Source of the DNA: Brevibacterium yomogidense
GTDB taxonomy: Bacteria > Actinomycetota > Actinomycetes > Actinomycetales > Brevibacteriaceae
Direction of reading: 5' to 3'
DNA length: 64,000 nt
Assembly (NCBI RefSeq): GCF_900163715.1
Contig: NZ_FWFF01000019.1
Location: forward strand, 98,631 to 162,630
The notes beneath the pieces are model-generated. The model was not told where the DNA came from. It searched no databases and saw nothing but the letters and a program-made list of their open reading frames with translations. Positions within the stretch are counted from its first letter, which is position 1. Each line of letters begins with the position of its first letter. The translations under genes and the position numbers were made by a program. Below are positions 24,989 to 34,510 of this stretch, in pieces.

Positions 24989-25281
24989 GCGCGAGCGATG
25001 AAGCGTACGACGGTCCCTGCCCCGACGGCGCACGAGCGCGCAGCCTGGAGCGGATCTACCACTACCTCGACGGTGAGCTCGAGTCGCACGAGATCACGAA
25101 GATCCAGGCGCACCTCGACGACTGCACCGACTGCAGCAGCGAGTTCGAGATCGAAGCACTCCTCAAGGAGCTGGTCCGGCGCTCGTGCACGGCCGGTCAG
25201 GCGCCGGAAGGTCTGCGGGAGAGGATCCAGCAGCGGATCGTCGTCGAACGGCGCACCACAGTGATCCGCCGCATCGGCTGA
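24985..25281 (+). CDS. rsrA: Redox-sensing anti-sigma factor RsrA
   Basis: A zinc-binding ZAS anti-sigma factor of 98 residues that holds SigR inactive until its cysteines form a disulfide. The zinc motif Hx3Cx2C is HLDDCTDC (residues about 43-50), and an additional Cys lies at [16 protein letters not shown] is the conserved helix of mycothiol-system anti-sigma factors. It overlaps sigR by ATGA, which favours balanced production of the pair. A strong terminator follows at 25356-25396, so sigR-rsrA form a two-gene operon. Confidence 0.95.
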   Translation: MSASDEAYDGPCPDGARARSLERIYHYLDGELESHEITKIQAHLDDCTDCSSEFEIEALLKELVRRSCTAGQAPEGLRERIQQRIVVERRTTVIRRIG

Positions 25282-25355
25282 CTGCTGCGCTGGCTGGGCG
25301 GACCAGTACTGCTCGAACCAGTACCGCTGGGCGACCACCAGCACCACCGGAACGC

Positions 25356-25396
25356 GACGAAGGCCGGGAGACCCTCAGGGTCTCCCGGCCTTCGTC
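25356..25396. terminator. Bidirectional terminator between rsrA and bL37
   Basis: A perfect inverted repeat has 20-nt arms (25356-25375 and 25377-25396) around one base; the innermost pairs must open as loop. It separates two convergent genes. Confidence 0.9.
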
Positions 25397-25437
25397 AGAT
25401 CTGCGCCGCGCGGTGGATCACCGGACGCGGCGGGCGA

Positions 25438-25512
25438 TCATGCGTTGGGACGCTTGCCGTGGTTGGGACCGCGCTTCTTGCGGTCGCGGCGCTTGCGTGC
25501 ACGCTTGCTCAT
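25438..25512 (-). CDS. 50S ribosomal protein bL37 (24 residues)
   Basis: The encoded peptide begins MSKRARKRRDRKKRG and ends PNHGKRPNA. This matches the short, basic actinobacterial ribosomal protein bL37, known from mycobacterial ribosome structures, with its conserved NHGKRP C-terminus. AAGGAG lies 7 nt before the ATG. The gene is convergent with sigR-rsrA and has its own terminator. It is too short for ordinary ORF thresholds and easily missed. Confidence 0.88.
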   Translation of the reverse strand: MSKRARKRRDRKKRGPNHGKRPNA

Positions 25513-25596
25513 GGTTCACTCCTTCTTCGGGTGGATACGATCCTTGCACAGCGACGGCCGGGGCGCCAACCGGCGTCCCGGAGTCACCGGGTCCTC

Positions 25597-26208
25597 TCAG
25601 TCCTCCGCCAGCGCGTCGGCCACGCCGAACCAGTCGAACCATCCGCGATGGAGCACCAGCCAGGCCATGAGCCCGTAGCCCTCCTGCGCAGGCGTCCCGG
25701 ACCGGGTGGACGCGAGCTCGCGCTGCCAGACGGGATGCGAGCGCAGCGGCGTGAAGGTGTCCACGTAGGCGATGCCGCGCCGGTGGGCGACGTCCGCGAA
25801 TCCCGTGTTGAACTCCGCGAGGCGCCTGTTCCGGTCGCCGTCGTGCACCGGAGCGGGACCGACGACGAACGTCTGCACCTCCGCCGTCAGCGCTGAGTCG
25901 AGGATGTTCGCGACGTTGAGGCGGGCCCGGGCGACGGAGATGCCGGATTCCGTGTCCGCCGATCCCAACCCGAGCACCAGACGGTTCTCCGTCTGCTCGG
26001 AGAACCTGCGGGAGGCCTCCTCCATGCACCGGGCGGCGAGGCCGGATGAGTCCTCGTCTGCGGACGCGAGCGCATAGAAGTCGCTGTCCGGGACAGACGG
26101 GTACGTGCGGGCGGCGACGCGCCCCACCCAGCCCAGCCCGCGGCCGTCGCCGTGTCCGGCGACCAGCTGGTCGCCGACCACGACGACGGTATGACGACGG
26201 CGCGACAT
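25597..26208 (-). CDS. SGNH/GDSL-like hydrolase family protein
   Basis: The protein has an SGNH-hydrolase-like layout of 203 residues. VVVVGDQLVAGHGDGRGLGW (residues about 9-28) corresponds to block I, but the catalytic serine of GDS is Gln, so a lipase/esterase activity is doubtful. LVLGLGSADTE may be block III and the last region near LRSHPVWQRE lies where block V would be, without a clear DxxH. ATG 26208 overlaps the kgd stop (ATGA), so the two are cotranscribed, as in related genomes where a similar gene follows kgd. It may be a catalytically dead or altered family member. Confidence 0.7.
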   Translation of the reverse strand: MSRRRHTVVVVGDQLVAGHGDGRGLGWVGRVAARTYPSVPDSDFYALASADEDSSGLAARCMEEASRRFSEQTENRLVLGLGSADTESGISVARARLNVANILDSALTAEVQTFVVGPAPVHDGDRNRRLAEFNTGFADVAHRRGIAYVDTFTPLRSHPVWQRELASTRSGTPAQEGYGLMAWLVLHRGWFDWFGVADALAED

Positions 26209-29200
26209 CAGCGGTCGAAGACCCGGTCGAGGAGCTCTGCCTGCTCCTTGTCGTGGATGCTCTTGAGGCCCGTCGCGGTCGCTGCGGATGCAGCCCGTGC
26301 GACGACGCGCAGCGCACGGCCGTCCAGGTGCTCCGGCAGGTTCGAGTGCATGAACGGCCACCCGCCCTGGTTCTCCGGCTCCTCCTGTGCCCAGACGACC
26401 TCGGCATCGGCGGGGTACTGCGAGAGCACCTCGCGGATCGACTCGTCGTCGAGCGGGTACAGCTGCTCGAACCGGACGATCGCGGTGCGGGAGTCCTCGC
26501 GCTTCTTCTGCGAGGCGACGAGCTCCCAGTAGAGCTTGCCGGACACCAGGACCACACGGTCGACCTTGCTCGCGTCCACGTTCGCGTCCGCGATGACGGG
26601 CTGGAACGTGCCGGAGGTGAACTGGTCGACGGACGTGGCGGCCGCCTTGAGGCGCAGCATCGACTTCGGTGTGAAGACGATGAGCGGGCGCTTCACGTCC
26701 GCGTACGCGTGGCGACGCAGCAGGTGGAAGTACGACGCTCCGTCCGCTGGGTTCGCGATGGTCATGTTGTCCTGTGCGGCGAGCTGCAGGAAGCGCTCGA
26801 TGCGTGCGGACGAGTGGTCTGGTCCCTGTCCCTCGTAGCCGTGCGGCAGGAGGAGCACGATGCCGGACGTCTGCGTCCACTTCTGCTCGGACGACGAGAT
26901 GAACTCATCGATGATCGACTGGGCGCCCTGCATGAAGTCGCCGAACTGCGCCTCCCACAGGACCATCGCCTCGGGCCGTTCGACGGCGTAGCCGTACTCG
27001 AAGCCCATCGCGGCGTACTCGCTCAGCAGGGAGTTGTAGATCCAGAAGCGCGCCTGCTCGTCGGAGAGGTTGGCGAGCGGGGTCCATTCGTTCCCGTTGG
27101 TGTTGTCGACGAGCACGGCGTGGCGCTGCGTGAAGGTGCCGCGGCGCGTGTCCTGGCCGGACACGCGGACCGGGACGCCCTCGTACAGCAGCGAGCCGAA
27201 CGCCAGCAGCTCCGCGAAGCCCCAGTCGATGCCGCCGGAGCGGGTCATCTCCTTGCGCTTCTCCAGCAGGCTGCGGAGCTTCTTGTGGATGGTGAAGCCC
27301 TCCGGGATGTCCATGAAGGCATCGCCGATCCGCTCGATGAGCTCCTGCGACACGGCCGTCTCCGGCGTCGTGCGGCCCTCGATCGCGCGGGTGGACTGGC
27401 GGATCCCGAACGCGGAGTCGGTCTGCTGCTCCTGGTTCTCCGCCTCCTTCGTCTCCGCGAACGCGGATTCGAGCTTCGACTGGAAGTCCGCCAGCGCGTC
27501 CTTCGCCTCTTCCTCCGTGATGCGCTTCCGGCCCACGAGGGATTCGGTGTAGAGCTTGCGGACCGTCGACTTCCGGTCGATCAGCGAGTACATGACCGGC
27601 TGCGTCATCGACGGGTCGTCGCCCTCGTTGTGGCCGCGACGGCGGTAGCACACGAGGTCGATGACGATGTCCCGGTTGAACGCCTGGCGGTACTCGAAGG
27701 CCAGCTGCGCTGCGCGGTAGACGGCTTCCGGGTCGTCGCCGTTCACGTGGATGACCGGTGCGCTGATGATCTTCGCGACGTCGGTCGAGTAGAAGGACGA
27801 GCGTGCCGATGCCGGGGGAGTCGTGAAGCCCACCTGGTTGTTGATGACCACGTGGATCGTGCCGCCGGTGCGGTAGCCGCGCAGCTCGGAGAGGTGCAGC
27901 GTCTCCGCCACCACGCCCTGGCCGGCGAACGCCGCGTCTCCGTGCACGAGCACGGGGAGGACGGGGAAGCCGGTCTGGTTCGGATCGAGGATGTCCTGCT
28001 TGGCGCGGGCCACGCCCTCGAGGACGGGGTTGACCGTCTCGAGGTGGCTGGGGTTCGCGGCGACGTACACCTTCGTGGAGTTGCCGTCGGGCGATGTGAA
28101 CGAGCCGTTGGTGCCCAGGTGGTACTTCACGTCGCCGGAGCCCTGGACGGCGCCCGGGTCCGGGATGCCCTCGAACTCGCTGAAGACCTGCGCGTAGGAC
28201 TTTCCGGCGATGTTCGTGAGCACGTTCAGGCGGCCGCGGTGGGCCATGCCGACGGTGACCTCGTCCATCCCGGAGTCAGCGGCCTGGTTGAGGATCTCGT
28301 CCAGCAGGACGATCGTCGACTCGCCGCCCTCCAGCGAGAACCGCTTCTGGCCGATGTACTTCGTCTGCAGGAAGGTCTCGAAGGCCTCGGCCGCATTGAG
28401 GCGGCCCAGGATGTGACCGTGCTCCTCGCGCGTGAGCTCCTGGAGCGGGTTCTCGAGCTTGGACTGGAACCAGCGGCGCTGCTCCGGGTCCGCGATGTGC
28501 ATGTACTCGATGCCGGTCGTGCGGCAGTAGGAGTCGCGGAGGATTCCGAGGATGCTGCGCAGCGGCAGCAGTCGCTTGCCGCCCAGGCCGCCGGTGGGGA
28601 ACTCGCGCTCGAGGTCCCACAGGGTCAGACCGTGGCTGTTGATGTCCAGATCGGGGTGGGTGCGCTGGCGGTAGACGAGCGGGTCGATGTTCGCCATGAG
28701 GTGACCGCGGGCGCGGTAGGCGTCGATGAGCTCGATGACGCGCGCCGTCTTGTTGATGTCGTCGTAGTCGTCCGCGGAGACGTCGGGGACCCAGCGGACC
28801 GGCTCGTACGGCAGGCGCAGCGAGGCGAAGATGTCGTCGTAGAAGCCGTCATCGCCCAGGAGGAATCCGTGGATGAGCTTGAGGAACTCGCCGGAGCCCG
28901 CGCCCTGGATGACACGGTGGTCATACGTCGAGGTGAGCGTCAGCACCTTCGAGATCGCCAGGCGGTTGATCGTCTCCTGGCTGGACCCCTGGAACTCTGC
29001 GGGGTAGTCGAGTGCGCCCACGCCGATGATCGACCCCTGGCCGACCGTGAGGCGGGGCATGGAGTGCACCGTGCCGATCCCGCCGGGATTCGTGAGCGAC
29101 GCGGTCGTGCCGGCGAAGTCGTCGGCGGTCAGCTTGCCGTCGCGCGCACGCACGATCAGGTCGTCGTAGGCGTCGACGAACGCCTTGAAGGTGAGCGTCT

Positions 29201-30014
29201 CGGCCTTCTTGATGTTCGGGACGAGCAGGGTGCGCGTGCCGTCCTTCTTCGGGACGTCGATCGCGATGCCCAGGTTCACATGCCCCGGCTGCACCATGAC
29301 GGGCTTGCCGTCCTGGACGTCGTAGTAGACGTTCTGGCTGGGGAACTCCCGCAGGGCGCGCACCATCGCGTACGCGATGATGTGGGTGTAGGAGACCTTC
29401 CCGCCGCGGGTGCGCTTCAGGTGCGAGTTGATGACGATGCGGTTGTCGATCAGCGCCTTGGCCGGCAGCGCCCTCACCGACGTGGCGGTCGGGACGGTGA
29501 GCGACTGGTCCATGTTGGTCGCGATCAGCTTCGCGGGGCCGCGCAGCTTCGTGACGACGTCCTCGATGTCCTCCGCGACGGCGCTCCGGCGCTCCGGCAG
29601 GTTCTCTGCACCGGCGGACTTCGATTCGGCCTTCACCGTCTCCTCATCGGACGTCGACGGGTTGACGCCGCGGTCCGTGGTGGTGTCCTGGTCTGCGGCC
29701 GGTGCGGGCTCCGACGGCTTCTGCGCGGGCGTCGCCTTGGCGGGGGTGGACTTGGCAGGGGTTGCCTTGGCGGGAGTCGCTGTCTTCGCAGGCGCCGCCT
29801 TCGCGTTCGAGCCGGACGATCCCTTGTCCGGGGACGTGGCCGTGCGGGCACCGTTGGCCGACGCACCGCCCTCCGCCTCGAACTTCTCGAACACCGGCCA
29901 CCAGGACTTGTCAACGGCGTTCTTGTCGGACTTGTACTGCTCGTACATTTCCTCGACCAGCCACTGGTTCGACCCGAAGTCGGAGCCTGCGGTCGCGGGG
30001 GTGTTCATTGGCAC
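26208..30014 (-). CDS. kgd: Multifunctional 2-oxoglutarate decarboxylase/dehydrogenase (E2-E1 fusion)
   Basis: This actinobacterial TCA-cycle enzyme fuses a short N-terminal E1-like helix, an Ala/Pro/Lys linker (residues about 45-110), an E2 acyltransferase domain (residues about 120-350) and a full thiamine-diphosphate E1. The E2 catalytic region reads STYDHRVIQGAGSGEFL. E1 signatures are VTVGMAHRGRLNVL, HGDAAFAGQGVVAETLHLSE and RRRGHNEGDDPSMTQP. The length of 1268 aa is standard for Kgd/OdhA. The start may be GTG 30014 or ATG 30008; purine-rich GAAGAGGG lies upstream of both. No lipoyl domain is present, as expected; it works with a separate lipoyl-bearing subunit. The gene is divergent from guaB1. 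Confidence 0.96.
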   Translation of the reverse strand: MPMNTPATAGSDFGSNQWLVEEMYEQYKSDKNAVDKSWWPVFEKFEAEGGASANGARTATSPDKGSSGSNAKAAPAKTATPAKATPAKSTPAKATPAQKPSEPAPAADQDTTTDRGVNPSTSDEETVKAESKSAGAENLPERRSAVAEDIEDVVTKLRGPAKLIATNMDQSLTVPTATSVRALPAKALIDNRIVINSHLKRTRGGKVSYTHIIAYAMVRALREFPSQNVYYDVQDGKPVMVQPGHVNLGIAIDVPKKDGTRTLLVPNIKKAETLTFKAFVDAYDDLIVRARDGKLTADDFAGTTASLTNPGGIGTVHSMPRLTVGQGSIIGVGALDYPAEFQGSSQETINRLAISKVLTLTSTYDHRVIQGAGSGEFLKLIHGFLLGDDGFYDDIFASLRLPYEPVRWVPDVSADDYDDINKTARVIELIDAYRARGHLMANIDPLVYRQRTHPDLDINSHGLTLWDLEREFPTGGLGGKRLLPLRSILGILRDSYCRTTGIEYMHIADPEQRRWFQSKLENPLQELTREEHGHILGRLNAAEAFETFLQTKYIGQKRFSLEGGESTIVLLDEILNQAADSGMDEVTVGMAHRGRLNVLTNIAGKSYAQVFSEFEGIPDPGAVQGSGDVKYHLGTNGSFTSPDGNSTKVYVAANPSHLETVNPVLEGVARAKQDILDPNQTGFPVLPVLVHGDAAFAGQGVVAETLHLSELRGYRTGGTIHVVINNQVGFTTPPASARSSFYSTDVAKIISAPVIHVNGDDPEAVYRAAQLAFEYRQAFNRDIVIDLVCYRRRGHNEGDDPSMTQPVMYSLIDRKSTVRKLYTESLVGRKRITEEEAKDALADFQSKLESAFAETKEAENQEQQTDSAFGIRQSTRAIEGRTTPETAVSQELIERIGDAFMDIPEGFTIHKKLRSLLEKRKEMTRSGGIDWGFAELLAFGSLLYEGVPVRVSGQDTRRGTFTQRHAVLVDNTNGNEWTPLANLSDEQARFWIYNSLLSEYAAMGFEYGYAVERPEAMVLWEAQFGDFMQGAQSIIDEFISSSEQKWTQTSGIVLLLPHGYEGQGPDHSSARIERFLQLAAQDNMTIANPADGASYFHLLRRHAYADVKRPLIVFTPKSMLRLKAAATSVDQFTSGTFQPVIADANVDASKVDRVVLVSGKLYWELVASQKKREDSRTAIVRFEQLYPLDDESIREVLSQYPADAEVVWAQEEPENQGGWPFMHSNLPEHLDGRALRVVARAASAATATGLKSIHDKEQAELLDRVFDR

Positions 30015-30049
30015 GGCGTGTTTCGCCCTCTTCCACGCTAGGGAGATAA

Positions 30050-31636
<1,587 letters not shown>

Positions 31637-31660
31637 CCTCCCGCTGATGGTCGTAGCCTC

Positions 31661-31692
31661 AGCCCCGCCTGTGAACTTGAGCAGGCGGGGCT
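31661..31692 (+). terminator. Terminator of guaB1
   Basis: A perfect 11-bp stem, arms 31661-31671 and 31682-31692, carries a 10-nt loop. It separates guaB1 from the leader promoter of the CorC pair. Confidence 0.85.
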
Positions 31693-31722
31693 CCTGCGTC
31701 GGTGCCGGGCCGGTTCCCGGTA

Positions 31723-31728
31723 TAGGAT
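31723..31728 (+). promoter_or_regulatory. -10 element for a leaderless leader ORF
   Basis: TAGGAT (31723-31728), also readable as TATAGG, is followed after 7 nt by ATG 31736. This is the classical geometry of a leaderless actinobacterial transcript. Confidence 0.6.
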
Positions 31729-31735
31729 CTTCTCC

Positions 31736-31837
31736 ATGACGAGTGACAGTCCGTGCCGGCGTGAAGCCGGCATCCCCGTCCTGACCTCCCCGCCGACCGT
31801 CGGTCGCCGTGCATCCTTCCGGGGAGTGATCGTCTGA
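31736..31837 (+). CDS. Putative 33-residue leader peptide upstream of the CorC-type genes
   Basis: The frame reads MTSDSPCRREAGIPVLT and ends with ASFRGVIV, stopping at TGA 31835-31837, one base before the transporter ATG. Its start fits a leaderless mRNA. It has no homologue that I recognise and may matter only by being translated. Within it, CTCCCCG (31786-31792) can pair with CGGGGAG (31820-31826), which contains the ribosome-binding site of the next gene. Ribosomes finishing this ORF would open that stem. A Cys-Arg-Arg run near the 5' end could make it sensitive to starvation, but this is speculation. Confidence 0.5.
   Translation: MTSDSPCRREAGIPVLTSPPTVGRRASFRGVIV
31754..31826 (+). promoter_or_regulatory. 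Leader RNA hairpins masking the CorC ribosome-binding site
   Basis: Three nested or adjacent stems: TGCCGGC/GCCGGCA (31754-31760, 31766-31772; 5-nt loop), CTCCCCG/CGGGGAG (31786-31792, 31820-31826) enclosing CGACC/GGTCG (31794-31798, 31802-31806). The outer stem covers GGGGAG, the ribosome-binding site of the gene at 31839. It matches no riboswitch class that I recognise. Confidence 0.55.
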
Positions 31838-31838
31838 C

Positions 31839-33206
31839 ATGGAGTGGTTACTCCTCCTGCTCGCCCTCCTCATGATCGTCGGCAACGGATTCTTCGTCGC
31901 CGCCGAATTCTCCCTCCTCACGCTCGACAAGCACACCGTCGATGACGCCGTGGCGAAGGGGGCCCGCTTCTCCGGCACGATCCAGAAGGCGACGAAGCAG
32001 CTCTCGACGCAGCTGTCAGCGGCGCAGGTGGGCATCACGATCACCGCGCTCATGACCGGTTACCTCATGGAGCCGTCCGTCGGCGCACTGGTCGCTCCGC
32101 TCCTGGAGACTCTCGGACTGCCGCAGTCGCTCGCCGCCGGCATCGCGCTGGGCTTCGCACTCGTGCTGTCGACGATCCTGTCGATGGTGATCGGCGAGCT
32201 CGTGCCCAAGAACCTCGCGATCGCGGCGCCGATGCACGCCGCCCGGATCGCGGTGCCCTTCCAGTACGTCTTCTCGATCGTGTTCAAGCCGATCATCGCC
32301 GTCCTCAACGGGACGGCGAACAGGGCCCTCATCTCCATGGGGATCGAGCCGCAGGAGGAGGGAGCCGCCGGTCGCTCGCCGGAAGAGCTGACTGCGCTGG
32401 TCCGCCATTCCGCGGACGAGGGGAAGATGGCCGAGCAGACCGCTGATCTGCTCGAGCGGACCCTGAGCTTCTCCCAGCGCACCGCCGAGGACGTCATGAC
32501 ACCGCGGACCCGCATGGTCAGCGTCACGAAGGACTCGACCGCCGCAGACATCGTCGATGTCGCACGCCGCACCGGCTACTCGCGCTTCCCGGTGGTGGGG
32601 GAGTCGCTCGATGACATCGTGGGAGTCGTCCACATCAAGTCCGCACTGTCAGTCCCCCTGGACAACCGGCAGGACGCCTACGCCGGAGGCCTCATGACCG
32701 AGGTGGCGCAGGTTCCCGAGACGCTGCCGCTCGATCGTCTGCTCCTGCGACTGCGCTCGCGGTCGACCCAGATGGTCGTGGTGGTGGACGAGTACGGCGG
32801 CACCGCCGGCGTCGCCACGCTCGAGGACGCCGTCGAAGAATTGGTCGGCGAGGTCGCCGACGAGCATGACCGCCTGCGCGTGACGGTGCGCCCCGCCCGT
32901 GACGGCACCTGGATCGTGCCCGGGCGCCTCCGCCCGGACGAGGTCACGTCCGTCGTGGGCCTCGAGGTCCCCGAGGACCCCGACTACGAAACGGTGGCGG
33001 GCTTCATGATGCTCGAGCTGGGGCGGATTCCCGAAGACGGTGACGAGGTGCGGATCGACGGTGCGCGCATCGTCGTCGAGCGCATGCACGGCAGGCGCGT
33101 CGAGCGCCTGCGCCTCATCCCCGACTACCTCGTCCACGACCGCGTCCGAGGGCGTGCCGCCGTCGGCTCCGGGTCCCCGGATGCAGAGAGGGGTGAGGAG
33201 CGATGA
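31839..33206 (+). CDS. CNNM/CorC-type hemolysin-family transporter (first of pair)
   Basis: These proteins combine a DUF21 membrane domain, a CBS pair and a C-terminal CorC/HlyC domain and are linked to Mg2+ or other cation export. Here membrane segments lie near residues 1-20 (LLLLLALLMIVGNGFFVAAEF), 60-80 and 95-130. The CBS pair follows from about residue 215 (AEDVMTPRTRMVSV). The C-terminal domain has DEYGGTAGVATLEDAVEELV, then a transporter-associated fold. The length of 455 aa is standard. ATG 31839 is one base after the leader ORF; GGGGAG lies 12 nt upstream within a hairpin. The stop overlaps the second gene by 4 bp. Confidence 0.92.
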   Translation: MEWLLLLLALLMIVGNGFFVAAEFSLLTLDKHTVDDAVAKGARFSGTIQKATKQLSTQLSAAQVGITITALMTGYLMEPSVGALVAPLLETLGLPQSLAAGIALGFALVLSTILSMVIGELVPKNLAIAAPMHAARIAVPFQYVFSIVFKPIIAVLNGTANRALISMGIEPQEEGAAGRSPEELTALVRHSADEGKMAEQTADLLERTLSFSQRTAEDVMTPRTRMVSVTKDSTAADIVDVARRTGYSRFPVVGESLDDIVGVVHIKSALSVPLDNRQDAYAGGLMTEVAQVPETLPLDRLLLRLRSRSTQMVVVVDEYGGTAGVATLEDAVEELVGEVADEHDRLRVTVRPARDGTWIVPGRLRPDEVTSVVGLEVPEDPDYETVAGFMMLELGRIPEDGDEVRIDGARIVVERMHGRRVERLRLIPDYLVHDRVRGRAAVGSGSPDAERGEER

Positions 33207-34261
33207 GCGACTGGATGGGACTCGTCTGGCTGGTCCTCCTGCTGCTGGCGAACGCGTTCTTCGTCGCCGCGGAGTTCGCCGTCATGGCGGCGAAGCGCTC
33301 CCAGATCGAACCGTACGCGGACGAGGGGCGCAAGGCCGCCAAGACGACGCTCTACGCGATGGAGCACGTGTCGCTCATGCTGGCCGTGTGCCAGCTGGGC
33401 ATCACGGTGTGCTCGCTGCTCATCGGCAACATCGCCGAACCCGCGATCCATCACCTCCTGGTGGGGCCGCTCAGCGCGCTGGGCGTCCCGGCGTCGCTGT
33501 CCGGCGTCATCTCCTTCGTCCTGGCCCTGTCCATCGTCACGTACCTGCACGTCGTCGTGGGGGAGATGATCCCGAAGAACATCGCGATCGCGACGTCGCA
33601 GCAGGCGGCGATGCTCCTCGCTCCGCCGCTCGTGTTCCTGGGACGCATGCTGAGGTTCGTCATCCATCCCATGAACTCGTTCGCGAACTGGGTGCTCCAC
33701 CGTCTGGGGGTCGAACCCCGCGATGAGGTGAATGCGTCCTACACCGTGGAGGAGGTCCAGTCGATCGTGGCGGAATCGCACCGCGAGGGGCTGCTGGAGG
33801 ACGAGTCCGGCCTGCTGAAGGGCGCACTCGAATTCTCGGACAAGACGGTCGACGAGGTCATGGTCTCGCGCGATGACCTCGTGACGATCGAGCCGACCGC
33901 GACCCCGGAGCAGATCGAGAGCCTCATCGGGAGGACCGGCTTCTCCCGCTTCATCGTCACCGACGACAGCGGCAGACCGGACTCCTACCTCCACATCAAG
34001 GATCTGCTCTACGCGGACAATGAGCAGGACTATCGCGCGCCCGTCCAGGACCGGAGGTTCCGGTCGATGACTTCGGTGACCGCGGATGCGGAGATCGAGG
34101 ACGCGCTGCAGGAGATGCAGGACGCCGGCAGCCACGTCGCACGCGTGCTCGATCGCGCGGGCGAGACCGTCGGAGTGATCTTCCTCGAGGACGTCCTCGA
34201 GGAGCTTGTGGGCGAGGTCGACGACGCCATGCAGAGGAACGCGCGGCAGTCCGGTTCGTGA
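33203..34261 (+). CDS. CNNM/CorC-type hemolysin-family transporter (second of pair)
   Basis: A shorter paralogue of the preceding protein: DUF21 membrane domain (first segment LVWLVLLLLANAFFVAAEFA), CBS pair beginning near residue 220 (DEVMVSRDDLVTIEP) and ending with VGVIFLEDVLEELVGEV. It ends soon after the CBS pair at 352 residues, so the C-terminal CorC/HlyC domain is absent. This tandem long-short arrangement is common in actinobacteria and may make a heteromer. GAGGAG precedes ATG 33203, which overlaps the previous stop. Confidence 0.92.
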   Translation: MSDWMGLVWLVLLLLANAFFVAAEFAVMAAKRSQIEPYADEGRKAAKTTLYAMEHVSLMLAVCQLGITVCSLLIGNIAEPAIHHLLVGPLSALGVPASLSGVISFVLALSIVTYLHVVVGEMIPKNIAIATSQQAAMLLAPPLVFLGRMLRFVIHPMNSFANWVLHRLGVEPRDEVNASYTVEEVQSIVAESHREGLLEDESGLLKGALEFSDKTVDEVMVSRDDLVTIEPTATPEQIESLIGRTGFSRFIVTDDSGRPDSYLHIKDLLYADNEQDYRAPVQDRRFRSMTSVTADAEIEDALQEMQDAGSHVARVLDRAGETVGVIFLEDVLEELVGEVDDAMQRNARQSGS

Positions 34262-34410
34262 TGATGTCCAGCGCGGTCTGTGAGCGGTGGGTTCCGCGTC
34301 GTGACGCGCTTCGACGCTGGTCGGGCAGGCATCCGAGCGGTCAGCGGCGCGGTTGTCCTGCCAGAGTCGTGATCACCGCGACACGCTTCTGACCAGGTCA
34401 TATATATCGA

Positions 34411-34441
34411 TTGGACTCCTTTGTAACGTTGTCGTTATAGT
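34411..34441 (+). promoter_or_regulatory. Promoter region of the M15 peptidase gene
   Basis: TTGGAC (34411-34416), a 19-nt spacer and TATAGT (34436-34441) lie in an AT-rich patch about 70 nt before ATG 34511. Confidence 0.5.
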
Positions 34442-34510
34442 GTTGTGACACGTTGAAGGGGCCCGGTGCGTGAGACCCGGGTTCAGTTCCGAATCTTTCT
34501 GGAGTGATGA

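Noticed and set aside
26046..30041. 1331-codon open frame on the plus strand opposite kgd
   Set aside because: It is an antisense shadow of a highly GC3-biased gene; the translation is Val/Arg/Asp/Leu-rich without any domain, while the minus strand encodes a complete Kgd.
31736..31838. Known Mg2+ or Mn2+ riboswitch upstream of the CorC pair
   Set aside because: The conserved core sequences of M-box or yybP-ykoY riboswitches are not visible; the hairpins are simple.
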